Of a stretch of DNA of 64,000 nt, positions 18,991 through 28,165 are shown one piece after another; within the stretch, counting starts at the first letter, position 1, and every line of letters starts with the position of its first letter. The DNA comes from Herbidospora mongoliensis (lineage in GTDB: Bacteria; Actinomycetota; Actinomycetes; Streptosporangiales; Streptosporangiaceae). A model generated the notes under the pieces. That model ran no database searches. It was not told the DNA's origin and worked only from the letters and a program-made list of their open reading frames with translations. The stretch spans positions 372,001-436,000 of the forward strand of contig NZ_BBXD01000009.1 in assembly GCF_001570545.1 (NCBI RefSeq), in the 5' to 3' direction. A program made the position numbers and the translations under genes.

Positions 18991-20636
18991 CGGTCCACTC
19001 CCAGATCGTCGAACGTGCTCTCCAGGACCTTCAGGGCGTCACACCCCGCGAAGAGGGTGGCGTCGACACCTTCATACTCCCCCTTCCCGGCCAGCCACAC
19101 CTTCTGGGCCCCGGCTTCCCGCAGGGCGGCGGCGACCTGTTCGGCCTGGTCGGCGTAGAGGCGGTCGCTGGAGCAGATGCAGGCGACGGTGGTTCCGGCC
19201 TGGACGAAATCGGCCGGCTCGCCCGTCACGGTGGCGATGCCCCCGGCGGCGAAGAGGTTCGCGGCGAACGTGGCGCGGGCGGTGTGCACGGCGACCGGGC
19301 CGATCGTGGCCAGGAAGACCGTCGGGCGGTTCTCCTGCGCGTCGGCGAGGTCGCGGAGCCACTCGAAGGGCTCGGCATAGCGGTGAGGGGCGCCGGGCAG
19401 GCCGTGGCCGGGCGTTCTGGCCGGGATCTTCTCGGTGAGGTTGGGGAACTCGCTCACCCCGGTGATGGGGTGTTTGCGGCGGGCGACGTCTTCGGCCCGC
19501 TTCTCACGAGCGCCGGCGATGGCCTCTTCGATGACCTGCTCGCCGTGCTTCTCGGTCTGCTGGAACAACTCCCAGGCCTTGCCGGCCAGGTCGTCGGTCA
19601 GGTGCTCGACATACCAGGAACCGCCGGCGGGGTCGGCGACCCGGGCGATCCCGGCCTCCTCGACCAGCAGCGACTGGGTGTTGCGGGCGATCCGGCGGGC
19701 GAACGCGTCGGGCAGCCCGAGCGCCGCGTCGAACGGCTGGACCGTCACCGCGTCGGCGCCCCCGGCCCCCGCCGCGAAACAGGCGAGGGTCGTGCGCAGC
19801 ATGTTCACCCACGGGTCCCGGGCCGTCATCATCGCGCCCGAGGTCACCGCGTGCTGGAGTTGGGCGGGCGGGCCGCCGGCCACCTCGGCCACCCGGGCCC
19901 ACAGCCTGCGGGCCGCCCGGAGCTTGGCGATCGTGAGGAACTGGTCGGCGGTGGCGGCGTAACGGAACTCGATCAGTTCGAAGGCCCGCTCGACCGGCAG
20001 CCCCACCTCGGTGAGCCGCCGCAGCGCCCGGACGCCCTGGGCGAGCGAGGCGGCGAGTTCCTGCGCGTCGGCGGCACCGCGGTCGTGGTAGGCCAGCGCG
20101 TCGACCACGACCAGCCGGAGCTTGCCGCGGGCCCGGCCGGCGAAGTCGGCGAGATCGGGATCGTCGGGGGCGAACCCCAGGTTCCCGCCCGGCAGGTCCA
20201 CGTTCTCGGCCACCTGGAGAAAGGTGTGCGCCGCCTGGGCGGCCCTGTTTCCGGCGTCCAGGACGACCGGCGCCAGATCCAGAAGCACCCCGTCGAGCGC
20301 CACCGGGAGTCCGGCGGGATCCAGGGCCGTGAGATCGAGCCACAGCGAGGAGACGCCGTTCTCCAGATCGGCGAGGATCGCCTCCCTGGTCACCCGGGCG
20401 TCGGGATGGGCGTGCCGCTGCCGGACGTCCCAGGGCCCGGCCGGCCCCACCAGGCGCGGCGCATCGGGCAGCCCGTCGTAGAGAGGCGCGATCGTCACGC
20501 CGTCATAGGTGCGGGCGGAGAGCCGGCCCTCCGGGTCGTCGCCCTCATATCCCGACTTGCGCAGCACACCGAGCGCGAGCGCCCGCCATTCCTCCCGCGA
20601 TCCGGGCTCGAACCCGGCCGCCAGATCCTCTTTCAT
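18987..20636 (-). CDS. mutA: Methylmalonyl-CoA mutase small subunit
   Basis: A 549-residue homologue of the large subunit. It keeps the barrel-type segments ([43 protein letters not shown]), but the C-terminal Rossmann domain has [12 protein letters not shown] where the B12-binding DxHxxG should be. It is therefore the non-catalytic partner, as usual for heterodimeric actinobacterial enzymes. ATG 20636 is the start of the operon mutA-mutB-meaB, with a 4-nt overlap to mutB. Confidence 0.94.
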   Translation of the reverse strand: MKEDLAAGFEPGSREEWRALALGVLRKSGYEGDDPEGRLSARTYDGVTIAPLYDGLPDAPRLVGPAGPWDVRQRHAHPDARVTREAILADLENGVSSLWLDLTALDPAGLPVALDGVLLDLAPVVLDAGNRAAQAAHTFLQVAENVDLPGGNLGFAPDDPDLADFAGRARGKLRLVVVDALAYHDRGAADAQELAASLAQGVRALRRLTEVGLPVERAFELIEFRYAATADQFLTIAKLRAARRLWARVAEVAGGPPAQLQHAVTSGAMMTARDPWVNMLRTTLACFAAGAGGADAVTVQPFDAALGLPDAFARRIARNTQSLLVEEAGIARVADPAGGSWYVEHLTDDLAGKAWELFQQTEKHGEQVIEEAIAGAREKRAEDVARRKHPITGVSEFPNLTEKIPARTPGHGLPGAPHRYAEPFEWLRDLADAQENRPTVFLATIGPVAVHTARATFAANLFAAGGIATVTGEPADFVQAGTTVACICSSDRLYADQAEQVAAALREAGAQKVWLAGKGEYEGVDATLFAGCDALKVLESTFDDLGVDR

Positions 20637-20691
20637 GTTCCGGATGATAAGTGGAACATCTGACGTGGGAGCCCCCCGGTCTCCCCCTAAT

Positions 20692-21465
20692 TCACAACGT
20701 GTAGCGGAACGATTCCTCCCAGGTCTGCCGTCCCACGATCCCGTCGTCCGGCAGATCCACCCGCCGCTGGAACGTCTTGCACACGTCGCGTGAGCGCTGC
20801 CCGTAGGCGCCGTCGACGTCGAGGCCGAACCCGATCTTCTTCATCTGCTGCTGCCACCGCTTGACGTCGTCACCGACCGTGACCGGCGGGAACGTGAACA
20901 GCCGCCCCGGCCACGCCGGGATCTGCCCGTCGGGCGGGGTCTCCGGATCCCCTCCACCGGGCCGGGGCGCCCCCTGCTGCACCCACGCGTAGAGCGCCGC
21001 GCCGGGGCAGTCGGTGGAGAAGCCGTCGCGGTGCCCCTTGATCTCGGTGCCCGCGCCGCCCTCCTTGCGGAGGTATTCGATGGCGTCGAGGACGGCGTGC
21101 AGCAGATTGTCGTTGGGTTTGACGAATCCGGCGTTGCCGACGAGGCCGAGCACGGCGTAGTGGTCGGCGTTCAGTCCGGAGCCGTTGGCGGCGGGGAGGA
21201 TGTCAGCACCGCGCCCGACGAACACCCTTTTGTGCGGACACGCGATCATCGAGTATCCGATGTCGATCCAGCCGTTGCCGTCCATGTGGAAGTTCTGGAT
21301 CGATTTGACCTGCGCGACGCAGAGGTTGTGGTTGTCGACGATCTCCGGTGGGACGCGCCCGCCGGTGTAGTGGACCTTGACACCCTTCGTGGAGGTCAGC
21401 GGGGAGTACGACCCCTTGGGAGCTCGGGCTCCCCATTGCGAGCGGGTCACCAGCGAGATGGCCAC
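20692..21465 (-). CDS. Peptidoglycan-recognition-type amidase with peptidoglycan-binding domain
   Basis: A 257-residue protein. The N-terminal amidase_2/PGRP domain begins LVTRSQWGARAP. Zinc ligands are likely in VHYTGG (His), the helix with NGWIDIGYS, and GHRDGFSTDCPG (His and Cys). A C-terminal peptidoglycan-binding_1-like repeat (VKRWQQQMKKIGF, FQRRVDLPDDGIVGRQTW) follows. Start GTG 21465 has GGGAG 7 nt upstream. From this start there is no signal peptide, which suits an endolysin-like or cell-lysis-released enzyme. It should cleave the MurNAc-L-Ala bond. Confidence 0.82.
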   Translation of the reverse strand: MAISLVTRSQWGARAPKGSYSPLTSTKGVKVHYTGGRVPPEIVDNHNLCVAQVKSIQNFHMDGNGWIDIGYSMIACPHKRVFVGRGADILPAANGSGLNADHYAVLGLVGNAGFVKPNDNLLHAVLDAIEYLRKEGGAGTEIKGHRDGFSTDCPGAALYAWVQQGAPRPGGGDPETPPDGQIPAWPGRLFTFPPVTVGDDVKRWQQQMKKIGFGLDVDGAYGQRSRDVCKTFQRRVDLPDDGIVGRQTWEESFRYTL

Positions 21466-21587
21466 GAAGAAACTCCCGTGCAGGTTGGACAGGACGCCGA
21501 GCATATTGGCCGCCGAACGGCGCGAGGAGCGCTTTGCCCATATCGACGGCCGATATGCCCAACGGCACTGACCCTGGTATAGCCCCT

Positions 21588-22706
21588 CTAGCCCCAGATC
21601 TCCTGAGCGGTCTCGACAATCAAACGCAGCTTGGCCGACTGCTCCTCCTGGGTGAGGCTGTTGCCCTCCACGGTGGAAGAGAACCCGCACTGCGGAGACA
21701 GGCAGAGCTGGTCGACGTCGATGTACTTCGACGCCGCCTCGACCCGCCGCTTGAGGTCGTCCTTGGACTCCAGGACGCCCGACTTGGTGGTGATGAGGCC
21801 GAGGACGACGTACTTGCCCTTGGGCACGTAGCGGAGCGGTTCGAACCCGCCCGAGCGGTCGTCGTCGAACTCCAGGAAGAACCCGTCGACGCCGAGTTCG
21901 CCGAACAGGGCCTCGGCGACGAAGTCGTAGGAGCCCTCGGCCGCCCAGGAGGAGCGGAAGTTGCCCCGGCACATGTGGGTGGTGATCCGCATGCCCTCGG
22001 GCTTGCCGGCGATGGCGGCGTTGATCTGCTGGATGTAGCGCAGGTGCAGGTGGTCGGCGTCGTCGCCGCGGGCGGCGATCTCCGCGCGCTGCGCCGGGTC
22101 GTTGAGGTAGGCGAGCGAGGTGTCGTCGAACTGCAGGTAGGTGCAGCCCTGCGCGCCGATCCGGGCCACTTCGGTCCGGTACGCCGCCGCGAGGTCGGTC
22201 CAGAACTCCTCGATGTCCGGGTAGACGCCAGGGTCGATGGAGGCCTGGCCGCCGCGGTAGTGGACCATGTTCGGCGAGGGGATGGTCAGCTTGGGCGTCT
22301 GGCCCTCACCGGCCACGCTCTGCAGGTAGGCGAAGTCGTCGCCGAAGATCGTCTCGTTGAGAGTGATCTTGCCGTCGACCTTCATGCCCTTGGGCGTGAA
22401 CTCGATCTTCTCGGTGTCGTTGCGGAACTTGACGACGATCTGCTCGTCGGCGGCGACGCTGATCCCGCCGAGGCGGTAGATGAAGTCCATGTGCCAGGAG
22501 GCACGGCGGAACTCACCGTCGGTCGCCGACTGGAGCCCGGCGTCGGCCTGCAGCGCGACCACGTCGCGGATGGCCGCGTCTTCGATGCCGCGGAGCTCGG
22601 CGGCGTCGATGGCGCCCTTGGCGTAGTCGTCACGAGCCTGGAGCAGGGATGCCGGCCGCAGGAGGCTGCCGACGTGATCCGCGCGGAAGGGGGGCTCTGT
22701 GCGCAT
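21588..22706 (-). CDS. Cobalamin-independent methionine synthase-like methyltransferase (MetE C-terminal family)
   Basis: A 372-residue TIM-barrel protein related to the catalytic half of MetE (YxjG/YxjH-like). FRADHVGSLLRP at the N-terminus is the typical opening. Zinc ligands are likely the His and Cys of THMCRGN and the Cys of SPQCGFSS. It lacks the N-terminal MetE half. Members transfer methyl groups to homocysteine or related thiols from donors other than folate in several cases. It sits beside mtnA, so a link to sulfur amino acid metabolism is reasonable. Confidence 0.85.
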   Translation of the reverse strand: MRTEPPFRADHVGSLLRPASLLQARDDYAKGAIDAAELRGIEDAAIRDVVALQADAGLQSATDGEFRRASWHMDFIYRLGGISVAADEQIVVKFRNDTEKIEFTPKGMKVDGKITLNETIFGDDFAYLQSVAGEGQTPKLTIPSPNMVHYRGGQASIDPGVYPDIEEFWTDLAAAYRTEVARIGAQGCTYLQFDDTSLAYLNDPAQRAEIAARGDDADHLHLRYIQQINAAIAGKPEGMRITTHMCRGNFRSSWAAEGSYDFVAEALFGELGVDGFFLEFDDDRSGGFEPLRYVPKGKYVVLGLITTKSGVLESKDDLKRRVEAASKYIDVDQLCLSPQCGFSSTVEGNSLTQEEQSAKLRLIVETAQEIWG

Positions 22707-22782
22707 TGCGAATCATCTCCGTGGATGTCTCAATCATGACGGAAGTCGTCAAGACGCTAGCGCATAACGGCTCGGTCCTTGA

Positions 22783-23712
22783 TCACGGAACCAGCGTTTC
22801 TCCCCGCGCGGGCCGGACCACCCGTCGCTCGGTCACGATGGCGGTGATGAGCTCGGCGGGCGTGACGTCGAAGGCCGGGTTATAGGTGTCGATGCCCGGC
22901 AGCGCGGTGACCTCGGCGCTCCCCCGGTCTTCGATCTCGATCTCCACGCCGCTCGGCGTCAGCGGGTCGATGGTGGTCTCCGGCGCGACCACGATGAACG
23001 GCACCCCGGCCCGATGCGCCCCGAGGGCGAGCATGTAGGAGCCGATCTTGTTGGCGGTGTCGCCGTTGACCGCGATCCGGTCGGCCCCGATGACGACGGC
23101 GTCGGCCAGCCCCCGCGCCAGCAGGAAGGGACCCGCGGAGTCGACGATGAGCCGGAACGGCGCGCCCATGTTCTGGAGCTCCCAAGTGGTCAGCCGAGCC
23201 CCTTGGAGCAGCGGCCGGGTCTCCAGGGCGATCGCCTCGGTGAGCGTGCCCCGTTCGTGCATGGTCTGGATGACCCCGAGCGCGGTGCCGCGCTCGACGG
23301 TGGCCAGGGCGCCGGTGTTGCAGATGGTCATCACGCGGGTCGCGGCGTAGGAGGCGAGCAGGTCGGCGCCGCGCTCCCCCATCTCCCGGCAGGCCCAGAC
23401 GTCGTCGTCGCGGATCTCCAGGGCCCGCTTCAGCGGGTCGGCCGCCATCGCGGCCTCCCGCACCCCCCACGCCAGATTCACCGCGGTCGGCCGCGCCTCC
23501 GCCAGGGGTTCGATCGATTCGCCGGTACGTGCCGCGAGCGCGACCCCCAGCGCCCCCGCGACTCCGAGGGCGGGCGCCCCGCGAACGGCGAGCCGTTTGA
23601 TCGCGTCGATCAGTTCGGCGACCGTGGTGATGCGAAGGTGGACCAGCTCACCGGGCAGCCGGGTCTGGTCGATGAGGACGATGGCGTCGTCGTCCCACCC
23701 AATAGTGGTCAT
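22783..23712 (-). CDS. mtnA: S-methyl-5-thioribose-1-phosphate isomerase
   Basis: A 309-residue aldose-ketose isomerase of the methionine salvage pathway, converting methylthioribose-1-phosphate to methylthioribulose-1-phosphate. Diagnostic segments are AVRGAPALGVAGALG, MTICNTGALATVERGTALGVI (catalytic Cys), VIGADRIAVNGDTANKIG (catalytic Asp) and VVAPETTID. ATG 23712 overlaps the upstream amidase stop by 4 nt (ATGA). It is slightly short for the family but complete at both ends. Confidence 0.94.
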   Translation of the reverse strand: MTTIGWDDDAIVLIDQTRLPGELVHLRITTVAELIDAIKRLAVRGAPALGVAGALGVALAARTGESIEPLAEARPTAVNLAWGVREAAMAADPLKRALEIRDDDVWACREMGERGADLLASYAATRVMTICNTGALATVERGTALGVIQTMHERGTLTEAIALETRPLLQGARLTTWELQNMGAPFRLIVDSAGPFLLARGLADAVVIGADRIAVNGDTANKIGSYMLALGAHRAGVPFIVVAPETTIDPLTPSGVEIEIEDRGSAEVTALPGIDTYNPAFDVTPAELITAIVTERRVVRPARGETLVP

Positions 23713-24815
23713 ACCCCCGACGCTAGCGCGAACAGGCTCATATCGCCCCCGGGTGCCGCCATCAGCGAAAGCCCCAGAGGACACGAGTCGAGCAGCGTCA
23801 CCGGCAGGCTCAGCACCGGCGCCCCCGCGATCGGCGCCAGGCACGTCAGCCGCAACGTGGCCGCCCGCATCCGCGACGGCCTCCCGATGACGGGCGCGAC
23901 ACCGGGCGCGCTCGGCAGCGCCATGACCGCGCCGTCGAGCAGTTCCAGCAGCCGCAGCCGCGCCTCCGCGACGTTCTTCGCCGCCAGACTGACCTCTTCG
24001 GACGTGAGCCGCTCGGCCCGCTCGAACCGCGCCGCCACCCCCGGCCCGAACTCGGGCCGCTCGGCGCGCACCCAGTCGCCGTGACACTCCCAGACCTCGG
24101 CCGCCTGGGTGACCGCGAACGCGTCGGTGACGTCGAGCCCGAAGGAGGTCCGGTCGATCGGCAGCCCGAGTCGCCGGATGGCGGGCGCCAGCGCCGCCCC
24201 CACGCGCGGGGACAGCTCACTCCAGAGGTCGGCCGGCACCCAGACGCGTTCGGGCGTCTTCGGCTCGGGGGCGGGATCGAGCAGCGCGTCGACCGCCCAT
24301 TCGAGCAGCGGCAGGTCCCTGGTCAGCAGCCCCGGCACGTCGTAGGAGGGCGCCAGCGGCACCATGCCCGTCTGGGGAACCCGGGAATGGGTCGGGCGAA
24401 AGCCGTACAGACCGCAATAAGAAGCCGGAACGCGGACCGAACCGGCAGTATCGGTGCCCAGCCCGATATCGGCGAGGCCGCCGGCGACAGCCGCGGCGGA
24501 CCCGCTCGACGACCCCCCGCACACATGCCCCGGCGCGGCCGGATTCTCCACCGCGCCGTAGTGCTGGTTGATCCCGCCGAGGCTCCAGGCGAGCTCGTCG
24601 GTGTGCGTCTTGCCCGCGAACACGCTCATGGCGCGGAGCCGCGCCACGGCCTCCGCGTCCCGCTCCGCCGGTTCGCCCAGGCGGCCGGGATGGCCCGCCC
24701 CGGTGGGCAGCCCCTCGACGTCGAAGACATCCTTGACCGCCAGACGAGGCCCTTCGGCCTCCGGCGCTGCGACACCCCACGGTACGAACGGATCGATCGC
24801 CCTATCTATCGCCAT
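23709..24815 (-). CDS. Amidase signature (AS) family amidase
   Basis: A 368-residue compact amidase. The Ser-cisSer-Lys triad is visible: Lys in RLAVKDVFDVEG, then GGSSSGSAAAVAGG, then GTDTAGSVRVPASYCG. It is shorter than typical AS enzymes (about 450 residues), mostly in the C-terminal third, so the substrate pocket may be reduced. It is coupled to mtnA by an ATGA overlap, suggesting co-expression, although no metabolic link is obvious. No signal peptide. Confidence 0.88.
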   Translation of the reverse strand: MAIDRAIDPFVPWGVAAPEAEGPRLAVKDVFDVEGLPTGAGHPGRLGEPAERDAEAVARLRAMSVFAGKTHTDELAWSLGGINQHYGAVENPAAPGHVCGGSSSGSAAAVAGGLADIGLGTDTAGSVRVPASYCGLYGFRPTHSRVPQTGMVPLAPSYDVPGLLTRDLPLLEWAVDALLDPAPEPKTPERVWVPADLWSELSPRVGAALAPAIRRLGLPIDRTSFGLDVTDAFAVTQAAEVWECHGDWVRAERPEFGPGVAARFERAERLTSEEVSLAAKNVAEARLRLLELLDGAVMALPSAPGVAPVIGRPSRMRAATLRLTCLAPIAGAPVLSLPVTLLDSCPLGLSLMAAPGGDMSLFALASGV

Positions 24816-24913
24816 GTCTCACCTTCCTACGCGAGGCCGATTTCCGCCCCGTGTCCCACGCGTAAACGGATAATGCTTCGACACCCTCAACGACAGATCG
24901 GGATCATTGACCC

Positions 24914-25984
24914 ATGACTCCGCTCGAGATGAAAGTGTGGGTAGACGACAGCGACAGCCCCGCTGACATCATCGATGCCCTCGCCCTGTCCCCCTTCGCG
25001 ACCGGGGCACAGCCGTGGGCGCAGACCGCCACCGTGGAAAAAGTACGCAAGGACGCGCCGCTGACCGCCTCCGGCGGCGTGCTGGTCCGCGCCGCCCTCA
25101 ACGACGACGGACCCAGTTCCCGCCTGTACGAGGGCGAGGGATGGACCATGCGGGTGATCCGCTACAAGGACGGCGACGCGGTGGTCGTGGTCACCGCCGT
25201 GACGGAGGATCTCGTGCAGGCCGTCATGGCCGAGACCGTCAAAGACGCCAAGGAGCCTCGCCCCGCCGACGAGGAGGCCGTGACCATGGGCTTCTACTGG
25301 ATGTCCGACAGGGGGCGCCGCCGGTCGACCAAATCGATCGGCGCGACCGCCTGGGCCGACATCCGGCGGAACTATCCTCGGCTTGCTTTGGGGAAGCTGG
25401 ATGCCCTGATGGCGATGAAGGCCGACTCCGCGCCCGGACGGCTCCTTCTCCTCAACGGTCCGCCGGGCACCGGGAAGACCACACTGCTGCGCACCCTCGC
25501 CCGCGAGTGGCGGACGTGGTGCCAGGTCGACTGCGTGCTCGATCCCGAGCGGCTGTTCAACGATCCGGGTTATCTGCTGGATGTGGCGGTCGGGTGCGAC
25601 TGTCCTGACCACGACGAGAGCAAGTGGCGGCTGCTGGTCCTGGAGGACTGCGACGAACTGATCCGGGCGGAGGCGAAGATGTCCGCCGGGCAGGGGCTTT
25701 CGCGTCTGCTCAACCTGACCGACGGACTGTTGGGGCAGGGGCGGGACGTCCTGGTGGCGATCACGACGAATGAGGATCTGCAGCGGCTGCATCCGGCGGT
25801 GGTGCGGCCGGGGCGGTGCCTGGCGCAGATCGAGGTCGGGCGGATGGCGCCTGACGAGGCTTCGGCGTGGCTGGGAGATTCTGCCGGGGTCGGGCCTGGT
25901 GGGCTGACGCTGGCGGAGATGTTCGCGGTGAAGGCAGGAGTGGTGCCCGAGGAGGTTCCGGTGGAGACGGGGCAATACCTGTAG
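24914..25984 (+). CDS. DUF5925 domain AAA ATPase
   Basis: A 356-residue protein. The N-terminal 120 residues (DDSDSPADIIDALALSPFATG onward) match the actinobacterial DUF5925 region. A single AAA domain follows with Walker A NGPPGTGKTT (about residues 181-190), Walker B LLVLEDCDEL, sensor 1 AITTNEDL and arginine finger region RPGRCLAQIEVGR. It may act as a hexameric remodelling ATPase; the client is unknown. ATG 24914 is divergent from the amidase gene, 98 nt away. Confidence 0.85.
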   Translation: MTPLEMKVWVDDSDSPADIIDALALSPFATGAQPWAQTATVEKVRKDAPLTASGGVLVRAALNDDGPSSRLYEGEGWTMRVIRYKDGDAVVVVTAVTEDLVQAVMAETVKDAKEPRPADEEAVTMGFYWMSDRGRRRSTKSIGATAWADIRRNYPRLALGKLDALMAMKADSAPGRLLLLNGPPGTGKTTLLRTLAREWRTWCQVDCVLDPERLFNDPGYLLDVAVGCDCPDHDESKWRLLVLEDCDELIRAEAKMSAGQGLSRLLNLTDGLLGQGRDVLVAITTNEDLQRLHPAVVRPGRCLAQIEVGRMAPDEASAWLGDSAGVGPGGLTLAEMFAVKAGVVPEEVPVETGQYL

Positions 25985-26042
25985 CGGCTCCAGCGAGCGG
26001 GCGGTCTGATCGCTCTCGCTCGGTGGATACCGGGCGGGAGAT

Positions 26043-26849
26043 CTACCTATGGGTAATCTGACCGGCCTGTTCCCGCTCGACGACCCGATGCCACGGGAAG
26101 TCGGGCGGGAGGGCGGTCCGCTCCAGGTGGACCGCGTCGAAGCGGAGCGTCGGCACCTTGCTCAGGGCCCTGGCCAGGGTTTTCGTGCCCCCTTCGACCG
26201 CAGTGACGGTGATGCCCGCGTGGCGGTGGAGGGCGTAGGTCTGGGCGTACACATCAAGGAAAGTCCTCAGTCTCGTGTACGGCGTGAGCAGGAACTCCAT
26301 CGGCTGGGGAGCCGGCCTGACCGGAGGTGTGGTCGGCTGGAAGCGGCCGAGGACGGCGTCGAGGATGGCCCGGTTGTCGAAGACGTCGGGTGTGGTGACG
26401 TGGCGGGCGTTGGGAAACTGCTCGACGTCCACACAGTCCTCCCGCCGCGCCGACGGCAGGTCGATCTGGACGACCTTGACCGGGTCGGTGGTCCGGTCGA
26501 AGTGGTCGACCCAGCGGATGCGCAGATCGGTGACGTAAGGACCGCCGCGCCGGAACCGCCCGACGCCCGCGCCCCTGTTCGGGGTCGCCAGCAGGACCAT
26601 CCGGGAGACGTGCCCGGCCCAGGGGCGGTGTTCGCGTGAGTCGTCGTCGCCGTTGGCGACCAGGTAGGCGTGCCGGAACACGAGCCCGGCCGTGCCGTGG
26701 CCGACCAGTGCGATACGGCCGCCCTCCCAGTGCCGGTCGATCCATCGGCACAGGTGACGGGGGTCGTGGTGGCTGACTTTCTCCGTGCGCCAGCCTTCGG
26801 GCGTAGGGGCCGCGCCAGGGCCCTGATAAATCAGCAGATTCCTCCGCAT
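26043..26849 (-). CDS. Alpha/beta hydrolase-like protein lacking the nucleophile serine
   Basis: A 268-residue protein with lipase-like layout: NLLIYQGPG, then IALVGHGTAGLVFRHAYL where active enzymes have GHSxGG. Residue 52, the nucleophile position, is Gly. LLATPNRGAGVGRF follows, as in LipA/triacylglycerol lipase-like folds. It is probably a non-catalytic or altered hydrolase. No signal peptide is evident. It is divergent from the M20 peptidase gene. The role is unknown; binding or regulation is a guess. Confidence 0.65.
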   Translation of the reverse strand: MRRNLLIYQGPGAAPTPEGWRTEKVSHHDPRHLCRWIDRHWEGGRIALVGHGTAGLVFRHAYLVANGDDDSREHRPWAGHVSRMVLLATPNRGAGVGRFRRGGPYVTDLRIRWVDHFDRTTDPVKVVQIDLPSARREDCVDVEQFPNARHVTTPDVFDNRAILDAVLGRFQPTTPPVRPAPQPMEFLLTPYTRLRTFLDVYAQTYALHRHAGITVTAVEGGTKTLARALSKVPTLRFDAVHLERTALPPDFPWHRVVEREQAGQITHR

Positions 26850-26920
26850 GTCTGGAGCTTGGCGCGCTTCTGGTGGGGTCGCATGAGTAGGGGGATGCTC
26901 AATCAGGTATGGGTTGGATC

Positions 26921-28165
26921 ATGAGTGAGGCTGCCAAGATCTGCTCCGAACTGATCCGCATCGACACGACCAACCCCGGCCCAGGGGAACGCGAGGCCGC
27001 GGAGTACGTCGCCGAGTTGCTGGCCGAGGTAGGGCTGGAACCGATCATCATCGAGAGCGCGCCCCGACGGGCCAACGTCATCTGCCGGGTGCCCGGAGAC
27101 TCGCCTGACGCGCTTTTGATCCATGGGCACCTGGACGTGGTGCCGGCCGACCCTGCCGACTGGCAGCTGCATCCGTTCAGCGGGGAGATCGCGGACGGGT
27201 ACGTGCACGGACGCGGGGCCGTGGACATGAAGGGCAGCCTGGCCATGACGCTGGCCTGGATCCGGCAGGGGCGGCGGCCCCGGCGAGACCTGGTTCTCGC
27301 CTTCCTCGCGGATGAGGAGTCGACCGGGGAGTTCGGGTCGCGGTATGTGGTGTCCGAGCACGCCGACCTGTTCGAGGGGTGTACGGAGGCGATCTCCGAA
27401 TCCGGGGGGTTCTCCGTGACGATGCCGTCCGGGGTGCGGGTGTATCCCATCGGGGTCGGGGAGCGGGGGACGGCGTGGATGAAGGTGACGGCGCACGGGG
27501 TCGCCGGGCACGGGTCGAAGCCGCCGGTGGACAACCCGGTGGCGGAGTTGGCGCGGGCGCTGACACGGGTGGCCGACTATGAGTGGCCTCTGCACCTCAC
27601 GCCATCCGTGGCGGCCCTGGTCGGCGAACTTTCCGACGCGCTGGGGATGCAGATCGACCCTGCGGACCTCTCAGAGGTGCCCGCCCAAGCCGCCGCACTG
27701 CTCAAGGGGGTACTACGGAACTCGACGAACCCGACGATGATGGCGGCGGGATACAAGGTCAACGTAATTCCATCGCGCGCGGAGGCGGGAATCGATGGGA
27801 GATTCCTTCCCGGGTTTCAGGACGAGTTCCTTTCGACAGTCGATGAATTGCTGGGACCTCGGATCACCAGGGAGTTCATCAACTTGGAAGGCGCGCCTTC
27901 CGCGCCGATGTCGGGTCTGTTTCACGACCTGGGAGACGCGATTCGAGGACAGGATCCCCTTGCCCGCCCGGTCCCTTACGTGATGACCGGCGGGACCGAC
28001 GCGAAGTCGTTTGCGCGCCTGGGCATTAAGGGTTACGGCTTCGTCCCTATGTTGCTACCCGTGGATATGGATTATTTCGGTATGTACCATGGCATCGATG
28101 AGCGAGTCCCGATGGATGCTCTTGAATTCGGAGTGCGCGTTCTGAACCGGTTGCTGACGCAATGA
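26921..28165 (+). CDS. M20 family metallopeptidase (ArgE/DapE/carboxypeptidase-like)
   Basis: A 414-residue M20 enzyme. The metal site is visible in LLIHGHLDVVPAD, GRGAVDMKGSLA, FLADEESTGEFGS and the late MTGGTDAKSF. The dimerisation domain contains VTAHGVAGHGSKPP. It hydrolyses peptide or N-acyl bonds with two zinc ions in the cytoplasm. ATG 26921 (MSEAAKICSELIRIDTTNPG) starts the conserved first helix; ATG 26909 is an in-frame alternative without a better ribosome-binding site. It is the last clear housekeeping gene before the peptide-system island. Confidence 0.9.
   Translation: MSEAAKICSELIRIDTTNPGPGEREAAEYVAELLAEVGLEPIIIESAPRRANVICRVPGDSPDALLIHGHLDVVPADPADWQLHPFSGEIADGYVHGRGAVDMKGSLAMTLAWIRQGRRPRRDLVLAFLADEESTGEFGSRYVVSEHADLFEGCTEAISESGGFSVTMPSGVRVYPIGVGERGTAWMKVTAHGVAGHGSKPPVDNPVAELARALTRVADYEWPLHLTPSVAALVGELSDALGMQIDPADLSEVPAQAAALLKGVLRNSTNPTMMAAGYKVNVIPSRAEAGIDGRFLPGFQDEFLSTVDELLGPRITREFINLEGAPSAPMSGLFHDLGDAIRGQDPLARPVPYVMTGGTDAKSFARLGIKGYGFVPMLLPVDMDYFGMYHGIDERVPMDALEFGVRVLNRLLTQ

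Noticed and set aside
17377-19158. 593-codon plus-strand frame opposite the mutase genes
   Set aside because: Shadow of mutB/mutA with low-complexity R/G/H/V composition and no start site or domain; the sense genes are unambiguous.
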